A stretch of DNA of 64,000 nucleotides from an uncultured Christensenellaceae bacterium (GCA_910589015.1 CAJUSA010000002.1:124001-188000), one strand, 5' to 3'. Positions 45,509 through 53,931 are shown, counted from the stretch's first letter. A program made the numbers and translations. Notes: a model not told the origin generated them from the sequence alone.

Positions 45509-46294
45509 TTATGCCTGCTCAGCCGCATTCAAATCATACAAATATTTCAAACCGTCTAACGTCAACAGTTTATCGATCACGTCGATACAGCGCGTTTCGC
45601 GCGCGATCGTTTCGGAAAAACCGCCCGTCGCAACCGTGGTGAGTTCGACCGTTCCGAGTTCCTTTTTAATGCGCTTGACGATATATTCCACCAATCCCAC
45701 AAAGCCGAACACGATGCCCGCCTGCATGTTGGTTACGGTATTCGTCGCAATGACGCTCTTGGGCGCCTCGATTTCCACACGGGGCAGTTTTGCCGTGCCG
45801 CTCACCAGCGAATCGAGCGAACCGCGGATACCCGGCGCAATGACGCCGCCGATGAATTCGCCCTTGTCGTTAATGATGTTAAAGGTCGTCGCCGTGCCGA
45901 AATCAATGACGACGAGTGGCGCGCCCTTGAAATACTTTTTAATGGCGGAAACGTTGTTAACGATGCGATCCGCCCCCACTTCGCGCGCGTTGTCCGCCCG
46001 CATCTTCAAGCCCGTTTTCAGCCCCGGTTCTATTTTATAAGGTTTCACGCCCAAATATACTTTGAGCATGTGTTCGATCGTATAATCGAGCGACGGCACG
46101 ACGGAAGAAAAAATTCCGCCCGTGATCTCGCCCTTTTGTACACCGTTTGTTGACAGCATGGCAGAAAGCGTGGCGCCGTATTCATCGGAAGTCCGTTTTA
46201 AGTCGGTTGCAACGCGAAACGAGAACTTCAGCCCCTCGTCGCTATAAACCGCATATTTAACGTTGGTATTGCCGATATCGATGCAAATGATCAT
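45509..46294 (-). CDS. coaX: Type III pantothenate kinase
   Basis: First step of CoA synthesis from pantothenate. 261 residues. CoaX motifs: IDIGNTNVKYAV (phosphate-1), GADRIVN near residue 103 and VVIDFGTATTFN. The ATG overlaps the stop of the upstream ECF transporter gene (ATGA), which links kinase and vitamin uptake. Confidence 0.96.
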   Translation of the reverse strand: MIICIDIGNTNVKYAVYSDEGLKFSFRVATDLKRTSDEYGATLSAMLSTNGVQKGEITGGIFSSVVPSLDYTIEHMLKVYLGVKPYKIEPGLKTGLKMRADNAREVGADRIVNNVSAIKKYFKGAPLVVIDFGTATTFNIINDKGEFIGGVIAPGIRGSLDSLVSGTAKLPRVEIEAPKSVIATNTVTNMQAGIVFGFVGLVEYIVKRIKKELGTVELTTVATGGFSETIARETRCIDVIDKLLTLDGLKYLYDLNAAEQA

Positions 46295-47010
46295 GATTTC
46301 TTTTCCTGTTCCGCCTGTTCGGGCTGAGGGTTTTCCGCCGCTTTTTCTTCTTCGCTTTGATCAGGCAACGCGACCGCTTTTTTCTTTTTCCCGATCTGTT
46401 TTTCCACGACAATCACCACGCGGTGGATAGCGGGTGCCAGAACGACATTAATTGCAAATTCAACAATAAAATTAACCCCGGCACAACCAACAAACAAATA
46501 ATACGGAACTGCTACCGTCGCTTCCATCCAACCATTGGAAACGGCATATTCCATCCAACCAGTTAACGTGCCGCTAATAATAAGGCATCCCAAAATAAAG
46601 ATACCCGTATTTATTATTGGCGTTAAAAGAGCAGCCACAACTACGGCAATCAAGGTATTCTTTTTCGCAATCAACTTATATATCAGAGCCGGAATAATGC
46701 CCGCAAGAACACCTTTCACCAAACAGATCAAAACCGTCATTACAGGCGAGTTTGTTAATAAATAGCCCGTAAATGGATCCGCGCCGGAAACGCCATACAT
46801 CAAGACGATAAATCCAAATATAAAACCCAACAATCCACCCGCGAGCGGACCGAGCAAAATTCCACCAAGCACGATGGGAACGAGAACAAAACTCAAACTC
46901 GTTCCGCCGATTTTGATGAAACCGCCACAACACTGCAACACTACGACGAGTGCAAGAAGCACCGCAAAGTAGGCGATGTTCTTAGCCGAAAAGAACTTCT
47001 TCTTTTCCAT
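46291..47010 (-). CDS. ECF transporter S component, probably for pantothenate
   Basis: 239 residues with about six helices and the S-component N-terminus KNIAYFAVLLALVVVLQ. The G-rich FVLVPIVLGGILLGPLAGG fits the ECF family. The last ~40 residues are charged (Glu/Gln/Lys). Substrate is inferred from coupling to coaX (PanT-like); the shared ECF ATPases and T component must be elsewhere. AGGAGG-type site upstream. Confidence 0.85.
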   Translation of the reverse strand: MEKKKFFSAKNIAYFAVLLALVVVLQCCGGFIKIGGTSLSFVLVPIVLGGILLGPLAGGLLGFIFGFIVLMYGVSGADPFTGYLLTNSPVMTVLICLVKGVLAGIIPALIYKLIAKKNTLIAVVVAALLTPIINTGIFILGCLIISGTLTGWMEYAVSNGWMEATVAVPYYLFVGCAGVNFIVEFAINVVLAPAIHRVVIVVEKQIGKKKKAVALPDQSEEEKAAENPQPEQAEQEKKS

Positions 47011-47131
47011 ATTAAATTACCTCCATCGGATTCGCTTTCCGCGATATCCGTAGACAAAAATAAGTATTTGACCGGCGCCATTCAAGATGAAACCGTTGCC
47101 GTATTTCTCTTAAAACGCTCGACCTTTCTTT

Positions 47132-47160
47132 ATTATAGCAAAAGCAAACTCATTTTGCAA
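47132..47160 (-). promoter_or_regulatory. Promoter for the ECF-coaX-hom operon
   Basis: TTGCAA (47155-47160), 17-nt spacer and TATAAT (47132-47137) on the minus strand. The ~115-nt leader to 47010 matches no riboswitch I recognise. Confidence 0.7.
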
Positions 47161-47180
47161 CTAAATGACAGGAACATTTT

Positions 47181-47209
47181 TTGCTTGCCGATACATAATA
47201 TTTTATAGA
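47181..47209 (+). promoter_or_regulatory. Promoter for the Cys-rich small protein gene
   Basis: TTGCTT (47181-47186), 17-nt spacer and TATAGA (47204-47209). Confidence 0.5.
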
Positions 47210-47264
47210 TAACCGTCAGAGAAACAAACTTTACATACTCTGCGGCGAACAAGGAGGAAAAACT

Positions 47265-47480
47265 ATGAATTGCTTCTTACAAGGCAACAGCTGTCTCTGG
47301 ATACTCATTATCCTGCTCATTCTCGGATCGTGCTCGAACGTGTTTAACTCGAGCGTATTTACGGGTTGCGGGTGGCCCATCGTCGCGGCTTTGGCGTACT
47401 GCATGTGCAAAAACGGCACGCTTGGCGCCATCTTCGGAAAAGATCGCGGCTGCGGCTGCGGTTGCGGCTGCAACGGCTGA
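47265..47480 (+). CDS. Small Cys-rich membrane peptide
   Basis: 71 residues with a strong AAGGAGG site and its own promoter and terminator, so clearly a real gene. An N-terminal hydrophobic helix (LWILIILLILG) and a second hydrophobic stretch precede a tail of alternating Gly and Cys (CGCGCGC). Nine Cys in total. Such tails occur in spore-associated and metal-binding small proteins of Clostridia, but the function here is unknown. Confidence 0.8.
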   Translation: MNCFLQGNSCLWILIILLILGSCSNVFNSSVFTGCGWPIVAALAYCMCKNGTLGAIFGKDRGCGCGCGCNG

Positions 47481-47502
47481 TCGCAAGCCGATTTTCCGAA
47501 AA

Positions 47503-47530
47503 AACCCCTGTCTGATTTCAGACAGGGGTT
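47503..47530. terminator. Bidirectional terminator
   Basis: A 13-bp stem (AACCCCTGTCTGA with TCAGACAGGGGTT), two-base loop, between the Cys-rich peptide and Nudix genes. Confidence 0.88.
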
Positions 47531-47537
47531 CTTCTTT

Positions 47538-48068
47538 TTAACGTTGCGTCAGCGCGTAGCGGTACATCGCGACGATGGTTTTCGCGTCGCGTATTTTATC
47601 TTGTTCGATCCTTTTCATCGCCTCTTCGACGGGAAGAAAAACAACGTTGAGAAATTCCCCTTCGTCGAGGTGTGCCGCGCCCTGCGTAACGCCTCGGGCA
47701 AAATAGATATAAATTTTTTCGTTATCGTAACCGGGGGTGGGATACAGAACGTGCCATAATTCCAACTTTTCGGCGCAAAGACCCGTTTCTTCGGAAAGTT
47801 CGCGGCTTGCACAGTCTTCGGGGCGTTCCCCCTCGTTGATCTTCCCCGCGGGAATTTCGAGAAGTTCTTCGCCGTAAGCATAACGGAACTGCCTGACGAG
47901 CGCGACGTTGCCGTCTTTGACGCACAATACGCACGCACCGCCAGAATGCTCGACCACTTCGCGTTTGCAGGCTTTTCCGTCCGGCAGTACGGCGTCGTCG
48001 CAACGCAGAGAAACGATTTTTCCGCGGTAAAGATAATTTTTCTTTACGGTTTTTTCGGTTAAATCCAT
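47538..48068 (-). CDS. Nudix hydrolase, ADP-ribose pyrophosphatase type
   Basis: Splits ADP-ribose into AMP and ribose 5-phosphate. 176 residues. The Nudix box GKINEGERPEDCASRELSEETGL matches GX5EX7REUXEEXGU in full, and TPGYDNEKIYIYFA with the position of the upstream LLEIPAGK fits the ADP-ribose group. A palindrome resembling a Fur-family box overlaps its promoter region. Confidence 0.92.
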   Translation of the reverse strand: MDLTEKTVKKNYLYRGKIVSLRCDDAVLPDGKACKREVVEHSGGACVLCVKDGNVALVRQFRYAYGEELLEIPAGKINEGERPEDCASRELSEETGLCAEKLELWHVLYPTPGYDNEKIYIYFARGVTQGAAHLDEGEFLNVVFLPVEEAMKRIEQDKIRDAKTIVAMYRYALTQR

Positions 48069-48085
48069 AAAACTGCCCTACCTTT

Positions 48086-48107
48086 TATTATGATAATTAT
48101 CATTATA
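48086..48107 (-). promoter_or_regulatory. Palindromic operator-like site upstream of the Nudix gene
   Basis: Perfect 14-nt palindrome ATGATAATTATCAT (48090-48103), extending with one mismatch to 22 nt. It resembles Fur/PerR/Zur boxes and overlaps a TATAAT on the minus strand. Regulator not identified. Confidence 0.5.
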
Positions 48108-48149
48108 GCACAAAAAGTAAAAAATGTTGAATAAATTTCGGGAAATATC

Positions 48150-48178
48150 TTGATTTTCTTCGCGTTTTTGAGTATAAT
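48150..48178 (+). promoter_or_regulatory. Promoter for the HPr-like gene
   Basis: TTGATT (48150-48155), 17-nt spacer and TATAAT (48173-48178). Confidence 0.7.
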
Positions 48179-48210
48179 GTTGGCAACTATGATTTAGGAG
48201 GTATCCTTAC

Positions 48211-48438
48211 ATGAAATCACTTACTATCTCGCTCGAAGTAGCGCAAAGAGTCAAAGAGTTCGTCGCGATCACCCAGAATTGCGAATGCGAAATTCTGCTT
48301 AAAAGCGGAAAATACGTCGTTGACGCGAAGTCCATTCTCGGTATTTTCAGCCTTGATTTGTCTAAACCCCTTACGGTTGAAATTTACAGCGACGACTGCG
48401 CCGACCTGCTTACCAAACTGAAAAAATTCTCGGCGTAA
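48211..48438 (+). CDS. HPr-like protein lacking the active-site His
   Basis: 75 residues with an AGGAGG site. The C-terminal two thirds match HPr (GKYVVDAKSILGIFSLDLSKPL), including the regulatory Ser region (AKSILG). The N-terminal GxHxRP motif with the phosphorylatable His15 is absent; residues there read TISLEVAQRVKEF. It therefore cannot carry PTS phosphate and is more likely regulatory, as Crh is in Bacillus. Related short proteins are common in Clostridia. Confidence 0.85.
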   Translation: MKSLTISLEVAQRVKEFVAITQNCECEILLKSGKYVVDAKSILGIFSLDLSKPLTVEIYSDDCADLLTKLKKFSA

Positions 48439-48460
48439 CAAACTTCGGCACCTACGCGAC

Positions 48461-48488
48461 AAGCCGCTTCGAGTGATTCAAGCGGCTT
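48461..48488 (+). terminator. Hairpin after the HPr-like gene
   Basis: Stem AAGCCGCTT/AAGCGGCTT with a 10-nt loop and a weak T run; probable terminator with possible read-through to the DUF4364 gene. Confidence 0.65.
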
Positions 48489-48527
48489 ATTCGTTTCTCT
48501 TGCGAACGACAAATTCAAGGGGACTTT

Positions 48528-49052
48528 ATGCAAGTTAAAGGCGAAACCTCGGTAAACAAGTTAATCATGCTGTTCGTCTTTGACAAAATGGAGAGCGCCA
48601 TTTCCGAACGAATTCTGGTCGACATCTGCTCTTCATCGAACGAATGGCTGAACTATATGGATTGCGTCGGGCTGATTCCGACGCTTATTTCCGACGGATT
48701 TATCTGCGAGATCAGCACAAGCGAAGACCCCCTTTACACCATCACGCCCGAAGGAAGAGAAACGCTCGCCAACTTCTATATCAATATTCCGCGCAGCCAG
48801 CGCGAAGATATTTCGAAATTCATCAAGAAAAACAGCTCGCGTTTCCGCATCAAACAGGATTGCAAATCCGATTATTATCAGAATAAAGACGGAACGTATA
48901 CCGTCTTTCTGAAAATACTCGCACCCGTTCAGCCGATGTTAGAGCTGAAATTCGTGGTTCCGGATAAAAAAACCGCAAACGTTATCTATAAAAAATGGGA
49001 AGATAAGGCTCTCGAACTCTATTCCGTTGTTTATGAAACGCTCGCAGATTAA
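48528..49052 (+). CDS. DUF4364 family protein
   Basis: 174 residues of the DUF4364 family, a predicted winged-helix DNA-binding protein found across Clostridia. The N-terminal part (NKLIMLFVFDKMESAIS, then DGFICEISTSEDPLYTITPEGRETL) shows the wing-type YxIT segment. The C-terminal half is a ligand-like domain. Followed by a TSCPD protein 12 bp later, so the two are co-expressed. Regulatory target unknown. Confidence 0.88.
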   Translation: MQVKGETSVNKLIMLFVFDKMESAISERILVDICSSSNEWLNYMDCVGLIPTLISDGFICEISTSEDPLYTITPEGRETLANFYINIPRSQREDISKFIKKNSSRFRIKQDCKSDYYQNKDGTYTVFLKILAPVQPMLELKFVVPDKKTANVIYKKWEDKALELYSVVYETLAD

Positions 49053-49064
49053 AGAGGATATATT

Positions 49065-49313
49065 ATGATTACCTATTCGACAAACGGCACTTGCAGCAAA
49101 CAGATCATCTTCGATCTGGATGCGGAAAACAAAATTCGCAACGTAAAATTCATCGGCGGATGCAGCGGCAATTTGCAGGGCATCAGCCGCCTCGTCGAGG
49201 GCAAGACGCCCGAAGAGGTCGTTCCCCTTCTCAAAGGCATTCGGTGCCGCATGAACACATCATGCCCCGACCAGCTTGCAAAAGCGTTGGAACCCTACCT
49301 CAAAAATCAATAA
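49065..49313 (+). CDS. TSCPD-domain protein (TIGR03905 type)
   Basis: 82 residues, Cys-containing: GTCSKQI, GGCSGN, GIRCRMNTSCPDQLAKAL. The TSCPD motif also occurs at the C-terminus of some adenosylcobalamin-dependent ribonucleotide reductases; the stand-alone form is widespread in Clostridia and uncharacterised. Confidence 0.9.
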   Translation: MITYSTNGTCSKQIIFDLDAENKIRNVKFIGGCSGNLQGISRLVEGKTPEEVVPLLKGIRCRMNTSCPDQLAKALEPYLKNQ

Positions 49314-49373
49314 CGCCGTCAAAGTTCTCATAGAGAATGATTCTAAAAACACGAAAACGGATTTTAAGTAACT

Positions 49374-49409
49374 GAAAAATCCCCCGAATAATTGATTCGA
49401 GGGATTTTT
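49374..49409. terminator. Bidirectional terminator between the TSCPD gene and sdaA
   Basis: Long stem with AAAAATCCC and GGGATTTTT ends and a central GAAT/ATTC pairing, T-rich on both sides. Confidence 0.85.
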
Positions 49410-49443
49410 CGTTTTTAGCAAATTCCTTACGGGAAGCGCGTTT

Positions 49444-50637
49444 TTAACACACTCTGTAACTTGCCGCAAGCCCGCCTTCGCTCGTTTCGCGATAGCGTTC
49501 GTTGATATCCTTGCCCGTTTTATACATCGTTTCCACGATGAGATCGAAGGAAATTTTGCGTGTTCCGCATAAGATTTTTGCAATCGCCGCACTGTCGAGC
49601 GCGCGCAGAGCAGCGACGGCGTTGCGTTCGATGCAAGGAATCTGCACATAGCCGTGGACGGGATCGCAGGTCAGCCCGAGCTGATGCTCGAGGGCGATTT
49701 CGGCGGCGTATTCGATTTCTTCGGACGACGCGCCGAAGAGCGCGCTGACCGCCGCGGCAGCCATCGCGGTAGCCGAGCCGATTTCCGCCTGACAGCCCGC
49801 TTCCGCGCCGCTCACCGAGGCATTGGTTTTGATGACGTTCCCCACCATGCCCGCCACCGCGAGCGCGTCGATAATCTGCTCTTCCGAAAATCCTTCGCGT
49901 TCGGAAAGATAATACAACACTGCGGGCAACACGCCGCACGCGCCGCACGTCGGCGCCGTGACGACCGTTCCGCCGCAGGCGTTTTCTTCTGCCGAGGCAA
50001 ACGCATACGAGGCGATCAGTCTTTTTTCCCGCTCTTCGGGTTGTTCGCGTTCCACGGGTGCGAACAGTTTTTTGGCTTTACGCATCACCTGCAAATCGCC
50101 CGGCAACACGCCTTCGCCGTTCAGCCCGCGCCCGATCGCCTGCCGCATGGTATGCCAAACCGCGCGCAATTCCCCGCGCATATCCTCGCCCTCGAACTCG
50201 TAAACCGCCCGACAAAGCGGTATGCCCTTTCCGTCGCAATACGCCCGCCACTCGGCAAAATTCGCAAACGGATAGACCTCTTGTTCCTTCTCTTCCTCGC
50301 CGTCTACGGCGAGATTGCCGCCCCCGACCGATATATAACGCAAAAAGCCGCACTCTTTATCCCCTTCGAGCGCATAAAAATCCATGGTGTTGGGGTGGTT
50401 TTGGCGCGTTTTTTTATCGAACACGATCTGCGTACGCCCTTCGCCGAGCACGGAACAGATCGCCGCATCGGTCAAATGCCCCTTCCCCGTCAAGGCGAGC
50501 GAGCCGTACAGCACGATGCGGAACTTGTCCGCCTGCGGATAACGCCTTAAAAAATCGGCGGCGGCGCGCTCGGGCCCGATCGAATGGGAACTCGAAGGTC
50601 CTCTTCCCGTGCGGTATACATTCAGCAAAGATTTCAA
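49444..50637 (-). CDS. sdaA: L-serine ammonia-lyase, iron-sulfur type, single chain
   Basis: Deaminates L-serine to pyruvate with a [4Fe-4S] cluster. 397 residues combine the beta and alpha parts in one chain. It starts with TGRGPSSSHSIGPERAA; cluster Cys candidates lie in PTCGACG, EAGCQAEIGSA and LTCDPVHGYVQIPC. The start is a TTG with AGGAG about 9 nt upstream. It degrades serine to feed pyruvate metabolism. Confidence 0.94.
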   Translation of the reverse strand: MKSLLNVYRTGRGPSSSHSIGPERAAADFLRRYPQADKFRIVLYGSLALTGKGHLTDAAICSVLGEGRTQIVFDKKTRQNHPNTMDFYALEGDKECGFLRYISVGGGNLAVDGEEEKEQEVYPFANFAEWRAYCDGKGIPLCRAVYEFEGEDMRGELRAVWHTMRQAIGRGLNGEGVLPGDLQVMRKAKKLFAPVEREQPEEREKRLIASYAFASAEENACGGTVVTAPTCGACGVLPAVLYYLSEREGFSEEQIIDALAVAGMVGNVIKTNASVSGAEAGCQAEIGSATAMAAAAVSALFGASSEEIEYAAEIALEHQLGLTCDPVHGYVQIPCIERNAVAALRALDSAAIAKILCGTRKISFDLIVETMYKTGKDINERYRETSEGGLAASYRVC

Positions 50638-50688
50638 AATCTCTTTCTCCTACGATATTTTTCGGAAATTACGCATACTGCAAGCGGT

Positions 50689-50988
50689 ATGGTATTTCTC
50701 TACGTTCTGCTTACGGTATATATTCTTGCGATCAACTTCTATTCCTTCCGTCTGCTCAAATCGCAGCAGGAAGCATGGGACGGCGGCGAAAAGATCGGAA
50801 AAAACGACGGCAAACTCATTCTCGCCGCCCTGCTCGGCGGCGCGGCGGCGATTTATGTGACCATGTTTATTCTGCGTTTCCGCCTGAGCAATCTGTTGTT
50901 TATGATTTTGATGCCGCTTATTGCCGTCGTTAATTTTTACTGTTTCTTTTTGGGATTCCGCGGAATTTATTATTTTGCGGTTATTTGA
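50689..50988 (+). CDS. DUF1294-like small membrane protein
   Basis: 99 residues from ATG 50689; the open frame extends upstream over sdaA but those residues look non-native. Three hydrophobic helices and a middle segment GKNDGKLILAALLGGAAAIYVTMFILRFRL resembling DUF1294. Divergent from sdaA and overlapping the converging HAD gene by 8 bp. Function unknown; ribosome site weak. Confidence 0.6.
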   Translation: MVFLYVLLTVYILAINFYSFRLLKSQQEAWDGGEKIGKNDGKLILAALLGGAAAIYVTMFILRFRLSNLLFMILMPLIAVVNFYCFFLGFRGIYYFAVI

Positions 50989-51808
50989 ATCGTTCGGCAA
51001 GGAATTTCGCGACGCCGTCTTCCTCGCAATAACCGATAACACCCGTCGCCTTTTCTTTTAACCAACCGTCGGCATTCATCACGGCGTATTTCTCATCACA
51101 CACGTCGAACATATCCGAATCGTTGGAAGTATCGCCAAAGCAGACGACTTTATCGCACGCAAGGCGGTTGCGTAAAAAGGAAACGGCGTTTGCCTTGGTT
51201 GCTTCGCGCGGGGAAATTTCCATCCAGAAATCGTTCTGATAGGTTTCCTGATGAAAGATACAGATAAAACGCGTATCGAGTTTGAGGTCGTTCCACGCCC
51301 GTTCGAGCTGTTCGCGCGGACCGATACACTTAAAATAAAATACGTTGCCTTCGAGCAGTTCGCCCTCGTTTGCCGCTTGGCACAGACGCGCGTCGCTGCG
51401 GCGGCGGTCGAGATAGCGTTTCATGCCGTAACTTTCGCGCCCGTCTATCCAGCGAAGGGTTTCCCGCTCGTTTGTCGCGCCGAACACAAAGGGCACGATG
51501 CCGTATTCTTCCAACACCGTTAAGATATATCCCTTTTCTTCGGGCGTAAAGAGCACGGCGCGCAACACTTCGCGCGTAGAAAGATTATAGACCAATCCGC
51601 CGTTATATAAAATGACCGGCGTGCGGATACCGAGCGCAGAGGTCGCGCTCTTCGCACTGACAACCGAACGCGCCGTGGCAAAGGTAAAGAGCAGCCCCCT
51701 TTCCATCAGATCGTTGAGTAGCTGCGCGCTGTAAGGCGATACCGTTTCGTATTTTGTGAGCAGCGTGCCGTCGAGGTCGCTGACGTAAAGTGTTTTTTGC
51801 GTTTCCAT
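50981..51808 (-). CDS. HAD-superfamily (Cof type) phosphatase
   Basis: 275 residues. Motif I is VSDLDGTLL, motif II ATARS, motif III near REATKANAV and motif IV GDTSNDSDMF. The C2-type cap lies between motifs II and III, as in Cof/YidA sugar-phosphate or cofactor phosphatases. Substrate not predictable. A clear -10 (TATAAT, 51858-51863) lies upstream, but its -35 is weak. Confidence 0.9.
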   Translation of the reverse strand: METQKTLYVSDLDGTLLTKYETVSPYSAQLLNDLMERGLLFTFATARSVVSAKSATSALGIRTPVILYNGGLVYNLSTREVLRAVLFTPEEKGYILTVLEEYGIVPFVFGATNERETLRWIDGRESYGMKRYLDRRRSDARLCQAANEGELLEGNVFYFKCIGPREQLERAWNDLKLDTRFICIFHQETYQNDFWMEISPREATKANAVSFLRNRLACDKVVCFGDTSNDSDMFDVCDEKYAVMNADGWLKEKATGVIGYCEEDGVAKFLAERFK

Positions 51809-52001
51809 AATAATATACTATTCTGAGAGTTTGAAATACCGCACTTTTCCGTAGCTTATTATATCATAGTCCGTCGGGAAAGAATACGAAATTTCGCTAT
51901 TATTTTGCAAAAAATAAGTGAAATGTAATTGATTCACAAATAAAGAGAAAACCGCGCGGTTCAAAGTCTGAAAAATTTCGAAAAAAATTTGTTACTTTTG
52001 T
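51809..52001. other. AT-rich intergenic region
   Basis: Holds the HAD gene leader and -10, then AT-rich DNA before the Na/Pi transporter promoter. I see no gene or RNA motif here. Confidence 0.6.
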
Positions 52002-52031
52002 TTGACAATCCCTTTGCCGCTCTGTTATAAT
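52002..52031 (+). promoter_or_regulatory. Promoter for the Na/Pi cotransporter
   Basis: TTGACA (52002-52007), 18-nt spacer and TATAAT (52026-52031), about 180 bp before the transporter start. Confidence 0.8.
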
Positions 52032-52062
52032 GAGTATGAAATCAGAAACGGAGGGCGTTTCA

Positions 52063-52152
52063 TTGATCGTTCGACGACCGCTTTTATGGTTGCCAAAACG
52101 CAAGGCAAACGAATATAACGCAAAGACTTTTACCGAACCGCGCGTTCGGTAA
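52063..52152 (+). CDS. Possible 29-residue leader peptide
   Basis: A TTG codon with GGAGGG 7 nt upstream opens a 29-codon frame, basic in its first half (VRRPLLWLPKRK), whose stop lies inside the following terminator hairpin. That arrangement is typical of translation-coupled attenuation. No codon run for one amino acid is obvious, so this is a tentative call. Confidence 0.4.
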   Translation: MIVRRPLLWLPKRKANEYNAKTFTEPRVR

Positions 52153-52168
52153 GGGTCTTTCTTTTTTT
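52122..52168 (+). terminator. Attenuator-type terminator upstream of the Na/Pi cotransporter
   Basis: Long hairpin: AAAGAC and TACCGAAC pair with GTTCGGTA and GTCTTT around a short loop, then a T7 run. It lies between the promoter and the transporter ORF, so it must be bypassed for expression. Confidence 0.8.
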
Positions 52169-52211
52169 CTCGCAGATATCCCTTCCAAACGGAATAAAAA
52201 AGGAGTTATTT

Positions 52212-53900
52212 ATGGACGCAGTACAAATCGCCACATCGGTGCTCTCTCTGGCGGCGGGCGTAGGCATCTTCCTCATCGCTTGCACGATGATGAGCTCGAA
52301 CCTCGAATCGCTGGGCAGTAAACGCCTGAAAAGGCTGTTTGCGAAAACCTCGAAAAGCAAACTCGCGGGAGTCGGCGTAGGCGCCGTCACCACGGCGGCA
52401 ATACAGAGTTCGAGCGCGACGACGGTCATGGTAATCGGTTTCGTCAACGCGGGCATCATGACCTTAGCGCAGGCGGCTACCGTCATATTCGGCGCCAACA
52501 TCGGCACGACGATCACAGGTCAACTCGTGGCAATCGGCCTGTTCGGCGAGAACAGCGTTTCCACTTCGGTAATCTTTTCCGCCTTGGCGGGCATCGGCGC
52601 GTTTATCCTTGCGTTTGCGAAAAAGGATATGACGCGCAAAATAGGCGGTATTTTGGCAGGCTTCGGCATGCTCTTCGTGGGACTTTCGATGATGAGCGAC
52701 GCAATGGGAGATTTTGCGGAGCTGGAAGCAATGAAAAACTTCCTTGCCTTCTTCAAAAACCACTTCCTTCTCGTCTTAATCGGCGCGCTCTTTACCGCGC
52801 TCGTGCAAAGCTCTTCGGTAACGACTTCCATGGCGATCACGATGGTCGTATCGGGATTGATCACGCTCGACCAAGGCATCTATCTTACCATGGGTTCCAA
52901 CGTCGGAACGTGCGTCACCGCTTTGATCGCAGGACTGACAAGCACCAAAAACGCGCAGCGCACCGCCTTGATCCACCTTATTTTCAACGTGAGCGGCGTC
53001 GCCGTGTTTATGCTTATCGGCATGTTTCTCGGCTTCGGGAAGATCGATTACGGTTTCCTCTTCTCGCATATGTTCCCGAACGCTCCGCAGATGCAACTTT
53101 CTATGTTCCATACCTTTTTCAACGTGATCACGGTTGCCATCGTGCTGCCGCTTACGGGTCTGCTCGTCAAACTCGTTATCAAAATCGTACCCGACAAAAA
53201 AACCGCACCTGCCGCAGACGAACCGCACTTCCGGTTTGTGGAACAGCACATGCTTACTACGCCGCCCATCGCCGTGCAACAGATCAAACGCGAAATTCTT
53301 TCCATGGCGGATACTGCAACGGAAAATTTCCGCCTCTCGTGCGATATTGCCTGTACACTCGATTACGGCAAGGTGGAAACCTTCCGTGCCAACGAAAAGC
53401 AACTCGATTTTATCAATAAGGAACTGTCGCGCTTTATTGCGGAATTGCTACAAGCCGATCTCAACGAAAAAGACCGCCTGTATCTGACGACGGCGTTCCG
53501 CACGCTGACCGATCTCGAACGCGTGGGCGATTATGCCGAAAACATCATCGAATACGCCGATAAGTTAAAAGAGGCGAACGAAACCTTCTCGGATGACGCA
53601 AAACGGGAAATTACCCTCTTACAAGAGACGATTTGCTCGCTCGCGGATAAAGTGATCACGGCTTACCGCGACCATGATTTCAACGCACTGCGGGAAGCCT
53701 ATGAGATCGAAGACGGCGTCGACGGCATGACGGCGGACATGGCGCAACGGCATATCAAGCGCCTTTCCGAAGGTCTGTGCACGCCCGACGTCGGCACGCA
53801 ATATCTTTCCCTTTCCACCAACGCCGAGCGCGTTGCCGACCACTACATCAACGTAGGGAAGACGATCAAATCATACGCGCGCCGCAGTCGGCAGAAGTGA
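52212..53900 (+). CDS. Na/Pi cotransporter family protein with PhoU-like domain
   Basis: 562 residues after AAGGAG. Two Na/Pi transport repeats contain the paired QSSSATTVM and QSSSVTTSMAI signatures, with about eight to ten helices up to residue ~330. The C-terminal ~210 residues form a PhoU-like helical domain (DLERVGDYAENIIEYA, NAERVADHYINVG). Likely imports or exports phosphate driven by sodium. Preceded by a leader ORF and terminator, implying attenuation. Confidence 0.93.
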   Translation: MDAVQIATSVLSLAAGVGIFLIACTMMSSNLESLGSKRLKRLFAKTSKSKLAGVGVGAVTTAAIQSSSATTVMVIGFVNAGIMTLAQAATVIFGANIGTTITGQLVAIGLFGENSVSTSVIFSALAGIGAFILAFAKKDMTRKIGGILAGFGMLFVGLSMMSDAMGDFAELEAMKNFLAFFKNHFLLVLIGALFTALVQSSSVTTSMAITMVVSGLITLDQGIYLTMGSNVGTCVTALIAGLTSTKNAQRTALIHLIFNVSGVAVFMLIGMFLGFGKIDYGFLFSHMFPNAPQMQLSMFHTFFNVITVAIVLPLTGLLVKLVIKIVPDKKTAPAADEPHFRFVEQHMLTTPPIAVQQIKREILSMADTATENFRLSCDIACTLDYGKVETFRANEKQLDFINKELSRFIAELLQADLNEKDRLYLTTAFRTLTDLERVGDYAENIIEYADKLKEANETFSDDAKREITLLQETICSLADKVITAYRDHDFNALREAYEIEDGVDGMTADMAQRHIKRLSEGLCTPDVGTQYLSLSTNAERVADHYINVGKTIKSYARRSRQK

Positions 53901-53901
53901 A

Positions 53902-53931
53902 AAAAGAAACCGAATTTTCGGTTTCTTTTTT
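53902..53931. terminator. Bidirectional terminator between the Na/Pi gene and rbsK
   Basis: Stem GAAACCGAA/TTCGGTTTC flanked by A and T runs. Confidence 0.88.

Noticed and set aside
47011..47131. Possible riboswitch in the leader of the ECF-coaX operon
   Set aside because: About 115 nt long but I could not match any known riboswitch core or a terminator; left as plain leader.
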